Shown: one piece after another, positions 7,762 through 12,378 of the stretch
Position numbering within the stretch: position 1 is the stretch's first letter
How the letters are laid out: every line of letters starts with the position of its first letter
Origin: Asterionellopsis glacialis
Taxonomy: Eukaryota > Bacillariophyta > Plagiogrammaphyceae > Rhaphoneidales > Asterionellopsidaceae
Length of the DNA: 12,378 nt
Direction: 5' to 3'
NCBI GenBank assembly: GCA_014885115.2
Contig: WKLE02001669.1
Coordinates: 1-12,378, forward strand
Notes under the pieces: model-generated
Database searches by the model: none
The model's input: only the letters and a program-made list of their open reading frames with translations
Told to the model about the DNA's origin: nothing
Position numbers and translations under genes: made by a program

Positions 7762-8238
7762 CTAATCAGTAAAGTTTTCACTACTATTTTTACATTTAGG
7801 TTTACTAGTATGTTGGGTAAAGTAGGAACTAGGTTCGTTATCGGAGGATGAACCTGATTCGTACTGCACTTTATGTTTCTTTTTCTTACTTTCTTTTGAT
7901 ACTTTGAGTGAGCTAATCATTGCGTTTACCTGTACCTGCATGTACTTCCTGGATTTATCGGAATCCTTCCTTTTTGACTTGTCCACAGTACACTCGTTGG
8001 TGTTATGGTTGTTCATACGGCAGTTGCTGCACCACTTACAAGTGCGCTAGCGCTTGTTCTTGTTCTTGATCTTGTTGTTATTGCAATCAGAATTCATTTC
8101 TGTTTGTTCACACTTGAAATTTTCTTTGGCCTTCGTAGGTATTTCCGACTTAGAGAGTTCACAATCAATATTGTCGCAAACCTCCAACTTTTTGAAGTAG
8201 TCCACGGTATCTTCCCATGAGAGATTGTGAGGGTTAAT
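7762..8238 (-). pseudogene. gag: gag C-terminal part with CCHC zinc knuckle (copy A)
   Basis: The frame from 8238 reads NPHNLSWEDTVDYFKKLEV, which I take as the end of the gag capsid region. A Lys/Asn-rich linker follows. A zinc knuckle C-x2-C-x4-H-x4-C (CSNCRMNNHNTNEC) lies at 8031-7990. Nucleocapsid knuckles of this type bind the element's RNA during packaging. A TAG at 8047-8049 lies 15 bases before the knuckle, and another TAG at 7762-7764 is followed by continuing coding sequence into the protease region in the same frame. So gag and pro appear to have been one reading frame in the active ancestor. Downstream of the knuckle are basic and Ser-rich stretches (SKESKKKKHK, SGSSSDNEPSS). The N-terminal capsid part is absent. 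Confidence 0.8.
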
Positions 8239-8491
8239 CAACACACAAAAGAAAAGAAGACTTTTATTTGGTGATGAAAATTATGAGCTAATTTATAATT
8301 GTAGTTTTAAGATAGAGAAGATCCAAAGGAAGTTCCAAGATTCAAAGAACATCTGGCCATCTGGCCAGATGCAAATCTTCAAGTGAAGTTCAATTGAAAC
8401 ATCTGGAAAATAATAATTCTTTTGCCCTTGCAACTTGTGAGTCCATCTGCTTGTCCACATAATAATCAACCATCATCAAGAGTGTCCTACA
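8239..8491 (-). repeat. Partial LTR of copy B, joining copies B and A
   Basis: It starts with TGTAGGACACTC at 8491, a few bases after the pol stop, and matches LTR C at both ends. It ends at TTGATT, where the next base already belongs to the gag frame of copy A. There is no U5 end, primer-binding site or gag leader between the two elements. A perfect 14-bp palindrome, CATCTGGCCAGATG, lies at 8358-8371 and is absent from LTR C. A polypurine tract directly before TGTAGG is not obvious; the nearest purine-rich word is GGGAAGCAAATGAAG. Confidence 0.65.
8263..8268 (-). promoter_or_regulatory. Polyadenylation signal AATAAA in LTR B
   Basis: On the - strand CACCAAATAAAAG is followed by TTTTCTTTTGTGTGTTG, the same signal and GT-rich word as in LTR C. 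The conservation between two otherwise diverged LTRs supports a real 3' processing site for the element transcript. Confidence 0.55.
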
Positions 8492-8502
8492 GGGAGTGTA
8501 CT

Positions 8503-9598
8503 TCATTTGCTTCCCGAGTTGGCCTGTGTGCATTTGTAGTACAGCGTCACATGATGAATATTAAGTGTCTCTTCCATAACACCTCTACAGATGCGCACAG
8601 TACCATTCGTAAATACTTGAAGCACTTCATGAGGACCCGTGCAAGGACCGTCCATCTTAGGTACTATTCCTGGCTTCTCCAACGTAACTAGGTTACCTAC
8701 GGTGTACACATGGTGTTGCCTGTGACGCTTTTCTTGTTGGTTATTTTTATTCATTAATGTTTGTTTCTTGTTTTGTATGTGTGCCTAATTTGCTCTAAAT
8801 GCAATTGGCAATAACATGTCACATCCAAATACTAATTGTCTGGGCGTGGCTTCTAACATAGTGTGGTAAGTACTGCAGTACTGCCTATAGCCCAAGCTAC
8901 AGAGCTGAGTATGTTATCCCACAGTTCATCATCTCCTATAGTAGGTGGATTGGCGGATTCACTTATGTCAAGTGCAAGTAATGAATTACCAATTATTTGA
9001 TGTATGGGGATTGTATGTGGTTGTTGGCTTTTTACTTAGACCAAAATTTAACCGTATTTTTTCAAAGATACCCTCTATCTGAGCCATTGTTGTATCCTAT
9101 GTACCTTGGTCATGGATACTGGCATAACCATGCAGAGTGGAATGCTTCTATTACAGTGTCAGCTGTTTTGTCTTTAAGTGCCTTGATTTTGAAGCAGCCA
9201 GTGGCAGGATCTATCATAGTAAGGCATTGTAGTGTTCGTGTACCTGAATCAGATTTGATAGTATATTTTCCAATTAGGTCTATATGAACTCTCTCCGATT
9301 GTAAGCTTTCAGCCTCTTTAGGGGGTAAGTGTCCATATTTCTCACGTTGCTTTTTACAGAGCTGACATTGTTTACATGTTTTGCAGAATTTCTTAGTCTA
9401 GGCCAAGTAAAGTGCTGCTGTATGGTTGCTTCTGTATGTGTTTGACTTGGGTGCTCTAGGTACTCGTGATACCAAGCTATGAAGCATTGTTGAAGTTTCT
9501 CTGGTATATATAATTTACCTTTGGAGTGTATGAGCGGTTTGCCTTTGACTTCTCGTTTCCTTTTGTTGATGTAGTTTAATTAATGGAGAGAATACTGG
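8503..9598 (-). pseudogene. Integrase with H2C2, D-D-E core and GPY/F tail (copy B)
   Basis: The start KLYIPEKLQQCFIAWYHEYL leads into the zinc-binding H-x4-H (HEYLEH) and, after a one-base loss near 9400, C-x2-C (CKTCKQC). The core follows: VHIDLIGKY with the first Asp at 9278-9280, LTMIDPATGCF, then a TGA at 9110-9112. GYNNGS has the second catalytic Asp replaced by Asn at 9089-9091. The third position is lost: after TTTYNP (about 9004) the segment that carries the catalytic Glu is deleted and reading resumes at HQIIGNSLLALDIS. Further on are a shift near 8870, PRQLVFGCDMLLPIAFRAN and TAG at 8785-8787. The tail (VGNLVTLEKPGIVPKMDGP, GPHEVLQVFTNGTVRIC) is a GPY/F domain ending at TGA 8503-8505. 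It would have inserted element DNA into chromosomes; here it is inactive. Confidence 0.9.
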
Positions 9599-10407
9599 AA
9601 AGGCTGTTTCTTCAATTTCCTGTTGGGTTATTGGATACGCTTCCATGACATTGATAAGTTCTGGAACCTCATTGAATTCGTCATATGCATCATCCTCCCA
9701 TCTGGCATCTAATTGTGAAAGTGCGTCAGCAATGACGTTGTGTTCAACAGCAATTTGGACGAATTCTGCACCGTATTCTTCTAGCATCTTACACCATCTG
9801 GATACTCGTTTGCTAGCCATTTTGTCATACAGTATATTTTTATGGTCAGTGTGTACTATTAGCTTTTGACCCCGTAGTATGTTTTTAAATTCCTTAAATG
9901 TCTCTACTATTATAGAAAGCAAGGGGCTTATTATCTTGCATAATAACTGCACCTAATTGATAGTTGCTTGCATCAGTATGTATATGGAATTCTTTTTCGA
10001 AGTCCAGGAAAGCTAACAACGTTTCTCTACTTATGACTTCTTTTATTTTATCAAAGGCTTTATGACAGTTGCCATCCCATACAAATTTGGCCTTGTTTGA
10101 TATTATAGCCGTGAGTGGGGCTAGGATGTGACTGCGTCTTTGCCACATATTGCGATAGTAATTAATCATGCCTAAGAATTTCCTTAATTGGCGTTCAGTC
10201 TTAGGAGGCTCTAAATGTTGTATTGCTTCCACTTTCTTAGACTGTGGTTGGATACCATCGTGCGTTAGCCAATAGCCTAGATAATCAATCTGGTCCATGG
10301 CAAAATGGGATTTGTTAACGTTTACTTAAAAACCAGCTTCTGCTAGGCGGCTTAGTACCGCATCAACTTTGGCGACATGGTCTTCAAACGTTGCACTTGA
10401 CATGATT
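9515..10407 (-). pseudogene. RT connection domain and RNase H (copy B)
   Basis: From 10407 the frame gives SSATFEDHVAKVDAVLSRLA, a TAA, then VNVNKSHFAMDQIDYLGYWL and AIQHLEPPKTERQLRKF. It continues to FHIHTDASNYQLGAVIMQDN with the first RNase H Asp. Reading ends shortly after KPLAFYN. Relative to copy A about 60 bp are missing here, including the second catalytic acidic residue, and the frame shifts. It then resumes as IVETFKEFKNILRGQ, KLIVHTDHKNILYD (third acidic position kept), ADALSQLDARW and VPELINVMEAYPITQQEIEE. It runs to a stop at 9515-9517, out of frame with integrase. RNase H would have removed the RNA strand during reverse transcription. Confidence 0.88.
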
Positions 10408-10410
10408 AAA

Positions 10411-10433
10411 ATAATAATAATAATAATAATAAT
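10411..10433. repeat. (ATA)n / (ATT)n microsatellite
   Basis: This is about 7-8 uninterrupted units of ATA on the + strand. Its position at the very edge of the insertion, next to the target duplication, marks it as the 3' tail of the non-LTR element rather than an independent satellite. Confidence 0.8.
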
Positions 10434-10534
10434 GTTCTATTTATAATTGCTGCAGCTACTGATAACCATAGAAACCAATTCTACTCGCAATGACAGCCAG
10501 AAACATCAAGTTAATTTGTTGAAAAAAATAATTA

Positions 10535-10837
10535 TTAAGTCAGGTTGGAATTGAAAGTAATGATTAATTGTTCCAATGACTTTGACTGCCAGACTGATTT
10601 CATTTCCTCCAGTATTCTGGTTTTGCAAATGATTGCCTGTTGAGAGGCGCCCTTTCCATGTTTACATGAGTTGCGTATTTTCCAGTAGGATACGTACCAT
10701 GAGAAGATGACCTTGATCATTGTATTTGTCCATGATTGTCCATTGTGTTTGGTCTTCTGTACTTTTGCATAATGTTGACTCTGGAGTTTGGTCCATACTG
10801 ACACAAAACGGCCCTGTAGAATTTGGATCCAACCTAT
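10535..10837 (-). pseudogene. C-terminal fragment of a LINE-type ORF2-like protein
   Basis: The frame is open from 10837, after TAG at 10838-10840, to TAA at 10535-10537. It reads IGWIQILQGRFVSVWTKLQ, then WTNTMIKVIFSWYVSYWKIR and NSCKHGKGASQQA. The pattern G-W-x5-G-R, then W-x3-[MLI]-I, W-x3-[YF]-W-x2-R-N-x3-H-G is one I recall from the C-terminal ends of reverse-transcriptase polyproteins in diatoms and oomycetes. No reverse transcriptase or endonuclease motif is left, so the family call rests on this pattern, the tail and the duplication. A host gene fragment captured by a retroposon is the alternative. Confidence 0.5.
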
Positions 10838-11010
10838 CTAAGACTGTAAGGCATACACATTGTCAAGTAGTGTTAAAGGTTTTGAGTACTGATTTCTGAA
10901 GAACCTATTTAAGCTGTATAACAATGTATCTCGTAATCTAGGATCTGAAGATATCTGGTTGCATGTAGATCAAAGTTTTTGCAATAAACTCTTCCAAGAT
11001 TGAGCTAGTT

Positions 11011-11540
11011 CAAAATATTGTCTATATATGCCCGTGAAAAGTCTAAATCACCTAGTATATCATTCATGATTTTATGAAAGATATCAGGGCTGTTCTTAAT
11101 ACCCATAGGTAGGTGTTTGTACCTGTATTTACCCCACGGTAAGATTGTAGTGCACAGTTCCTGTGATTTCTCATCTAACAGAACTTGGTAGTATCCCATA
11201 CTTAGATCAATCGCTGTTGCGTATTGAAATCTGTCTAGCTTTTGTAGTAAATCGGAAATGGTTTTCTTTTAATTACTTTGTTGAGTTGACGAAAGTTGGT
11301 TACGATGCGTATATCACCTGTTTTCTTTGTTACGACAAATGTGGGAGCTGCCCATTCACTGTTGTGGTTCTTTTCTAAAACACCTATTGACTCTAGCCTA
11401 TTAATTTCCCATTGTGTAGTCCCTTCTAAGGAACGTGGTACTTGGAATGGCCTGGCAGGATATGGTTTTGTGTCAGTTTCTATTTCTAGTCTAACAGGTT
11501 TTATCTTAAGTATGCCAAGAACGCCCTTAAAGGCTTGTGG
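11011..11540 (-). pseudogene. Reverse transcriptase N-terminal and palm (copy B)
   Basis: The first frame (from about 11531) reads AFKGVLGILKIKPVRLEI, LEKNHNSEWAAPTFVVTKK and GDIRIVTNFRQLNKVIKRK. A 16-bp deletion near 11253 shifts the frame. The second frame gives LLQKLDRFQYATAIDLSMGY (motif A, Asp present), LCTTILPWGKYRYKHLPMGI, NSPDIFHKIMND and motif C YIDNIL at 11028-11011. The second Asp of Y-x-D-D is Asn, as in copy A, while the first is kept. Reading then runs into the inserted non-LTR element. The stop codons of copy A at 6848 and 6680 are not present here (Lys and Tyr), so those arose after the copies separated. Confidence 0.9.
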
Positions 11541-12096
11541 CTATTTTTGTAGGCACTTAAGTATTATTTTTTGCTTGTTATAAGTAAGGTGTTTCCATTG
11601 ATAGGCTGCCTTGCCTAAATCAACTTTTTCATAGGTAGCGTCTAATATGGATGATTGCCATAGTTTTGCTTCCTTGAGGACAGGTGGCTGGACGGCCATG
11701 TGATAGATCGCTTCTGTGCGTTTTGGGTCTGAGACCTCACCGCTGTATTTCATGCGTAATTCATACCCATCCCAGTGGATATTTTGTGTGATAAAACGTA
11801 TGTGGAGGCCCATGGCCTGTTTGGTTTGTGTGTTCATCCATTTGACAGGACCAAACTATTGTCTTTTTGTCCATGAACTCCGGTAGTGTAAAATTTATTT
11901 GCGCTTTCCACTTAGTGATAAAGTTACATCTCATGGTGTTCCACTGTGTAGGTTTAGGGTTCTTGTAAGAAATGGCCGCCTTCCCCCATTCCACGAAATC
12001 TTTAAGGATGATTGTCACGATAGTACCAATGTCAAGTAGGATCTGTATAGGAATGAGCTTGCCATCTCGGTTTATTATTTTGCCTACTACTTCAGT
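11541..12096 (-). pseudogene. Aspartic protease region (copy B), DTG changed to DIG
   Basis: The frame reads TEVVGKIINRDGKLIPIQIL, then LDIGTIVTIILKDFVEWGK, with the active-site triplet D-I-G at 12033-12025 in place of D-[TS]-G. It goes on through KNPKPTQWNTM, FTLPEFMDKK and IVWSCQMDEHTNQ. There about 41 bp found in copy A are missing. This shifts the frame to AMGLHIRFITQNIHWDGYEL, which runs on to YNKQKIILKCLQK and a stop at 11541-11543. The Asp is retained, but Thr to Ile at the second position should be damaging. It ends at the 24-bp inverted repeat, so gag is missing. Confidence 0.82.
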
Positions 12097-12120
12097 ACAT
12101 CATAGTGGAATCTCACACCA
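12097..12120 (-). repeat. Right arm of the perfect 24-bp inverted repeat
   Basis: This is the reverse complement of 5463-5486 with no mismatch. It lies between the truncated 5' end of copy B and the oppositely oriented reverse transcriptase fragment. Its inner edge is exactly where the similarity of copy B to copy A ends (TACTTCAGTA). Confidence 0.85.
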
Positions 12121-12345
12121 GACCGGCTCGTGTGCATAGGAGTACTAAGAAAAACAACACTATCAGGTTTATTTCTGACTTCAGGCCGTTCCCTATTCCT
12201 CATATTCAGGAATTACTTACAAATCTTGAAGGTTTCTCATATGCATCATCTCTAGACTTAAATATGGGTTACTCTCACATATGGCTAGATGCAGATGCTA
12301 GTAAACTATGTACTACATCAGAGTGGAAACCCACACCAGTTACTA
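12105..12345 (+). pseudogene. Reverse transcriptase fragment of another Ty3/gypsy family, opposite orientation
   Basis: The + frame reads KKNNTIRFISDFR, then directly PFPIPHIQELLTNLEGFSYA, SSLDLNMGYSHIWLDADASK and LCTT. The fingers motif and motif A (Asp in SSLDLNMGY) are both visible. About nine residues normally between DFR and PFP are missing without loss of frame. The sequence differs from copies A and B at many positions (HIQELLTNLEGF against KIADLLQKLDGF), so it is a different family. After LCTT the frame runs into unrelated residues (SEWKPTPVTTKV) and a stop, so motif C is not present in the window. The first ~15 residues do not match the family either. It is a short, internally deleted piece. 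Confidence 0.8.
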
Positions 12346-12378
12346 CAAAAGTCTGACCACCCATCCACTATTCAGTCT

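Larger units (their letters stand above)
5487..8238 (-). mobile_element. Ty3/gypsy LTR retrotransposon copy A, truncated at both ends
   Basis: Read from 8238 down, the order is gag end, protease, reverse transcriptase, RNase H and the first residues of integrase, which is Ty3/gypsy order. Copy B (12096-8239) is a close relative and gives the reference for each break. The 5' end lacks the LTR and the first part of gag and is fused directly to the LTR of copy B. The 3' end stops a few dozen bases into integrase and abuts the 24-bp inverted repeat. It has at least five frameshifts and four in-frame stops. Being non-functional in every enzyme, it is a fossil. Confidence 0.9.
10408..11017 (-). mobile_element. 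5'-truncated non-LTR (LINE-like) retrotransposon inserted in copy B RT
   Basis: Copy A reads without a break through GATTAAAATATTG at the matching site. In copy B this is split: GATTAAAATA stands at 10404-10413 and AAAATATTG at 11012-11020, with ~600 bp between. The repeated AAAATA (10408-10413 and 11012-11017) is a likely target-site duplication. On the - strand the insert ends in an (ATT)n tract next to the duplication, as in LINEs with simple-repeat tails, and has a coding frame before it. Orientation is therefore 5' at 11011 and 3' at 10414. The 5' part of the element is absent. Confidence 0.65.
8239..12096 (-). mobile_element. Ty3/gypsy LTR retrotransposon copy B, lacking gag, with a nested insertion
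   Basis: From 12096 down it holds protease, reverse transcriptase (split by an insertion at 11011-10414), RNase H, complete-length but broken integrase with GPY/F tail, and part of the 3' LTR. The 5' end begins exactly at the protease (TEVVGKIINRDG) and abuts the 24-bp inverted repeat. Gag and the 5' LTR are missing. Copies A and B are similar enough to align through most of pol, and each has its own deletions. They are therefore separate insertions or a tandem pair that decayed independently. Confidence 0.9.

Noticed and set aside
3985..9112. Use of a variant genetic code, since TGA interrupts otherwise good frames.
   Set aside because: TAA, TAG and TGA all interrupt the frames, together with frameshifts and deletions. 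This fits decay and not reassignment.
8005..9287. Long + strand open frames at 8005-8220, 8422-8691 and 8997-9287.
   Set aside because: They are antisense to clearly recognisable gag, integrase-tail and integrase-core sequence. Their proteins show no family features of their own.
1..12378. CRISPR array, tRNA, rRNA, riboswitch or replication origin.
   Set aside because: I found no regularly spaced identical repeats, no tRNA B-box with arms and no rRNA-like conserved stretch on either strand.

Overview
This looks like an A+T-rich, repeat-dense piece of a nuclear eukaryotic genome, most likely a diatom or other stramenopile alga. The organism call is an inference. It rests on the style of the Ty3/gypsy pol proteins, including a GPY/F-type integrase tail, on a spliceosomal-type intron, and on two protein families that I recall, without a search, as expanded in diatom genomes. 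There is no bacterial gene organisation and no RNA gene that I can see. I found no intact gene: nearly everything is a decayed mobile element or a decayed element-like gene.

Layout, left to right. (1) Positions 2-390, + strand: the 3' end of a degenerate gene, followed by a T-rich repeat array (451-720). (2) 759-1106, +: a doubtful Cys-rich frame. (3) 2435-1219, - strand: a broken gene with an N-terminal C2H2 zinc finger, a Ser/Asp-rich linker and a conserved block resembling the N-terminal part of Plavaka-like DNA transposases. (4) 3104-2792, -: a fragment holding the last ~35 codons of a Ty3/gypsy pol plus part of its LTR (copy C). (5) 3424-4852, +: a second, longer member of the family seen at position 2, with a probable 98-bp intron, and again followed by a T-rich array that starts with the same sequence (5234-5380). 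(6) 5463-12120: a block of two head-to-tail Ty3/gypsy copies on the - strand. Copy A is at 8238-5487 and copy B at 12096-8239. They join through a partial LTR, and the block is bounded by a perfect 24-bp inverted repeat. Copy B is interrupted inside its reverse transcriptase gene by a ~600-bp fragment that looks like a 5'-truncated non-LTR element with an (ATT)n tail (11011-10414). (7) 12105-12345, +: a Ty3/gypsy reverse transcriptase fragment from a different family in the opposite orientation.

Taken together, copies A and B let most of one element be read: gag zinc knuckle, aspartic protease, reverse transcriptase, RNase H, integrase (H2C2, D-D-E core, GPY/F) and LTR. Each copy carries its own frameshifts, stops and deletions, and catalytic positions are lost in every enzyme. 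Several of those losses fit CpG transitions. The most promising pattern for something undescribed is the repeated pairing of the two-copy gene family with a shared T-rich 3' array. The 24-bp inverted repeat enclosing the retroelement block is the other.
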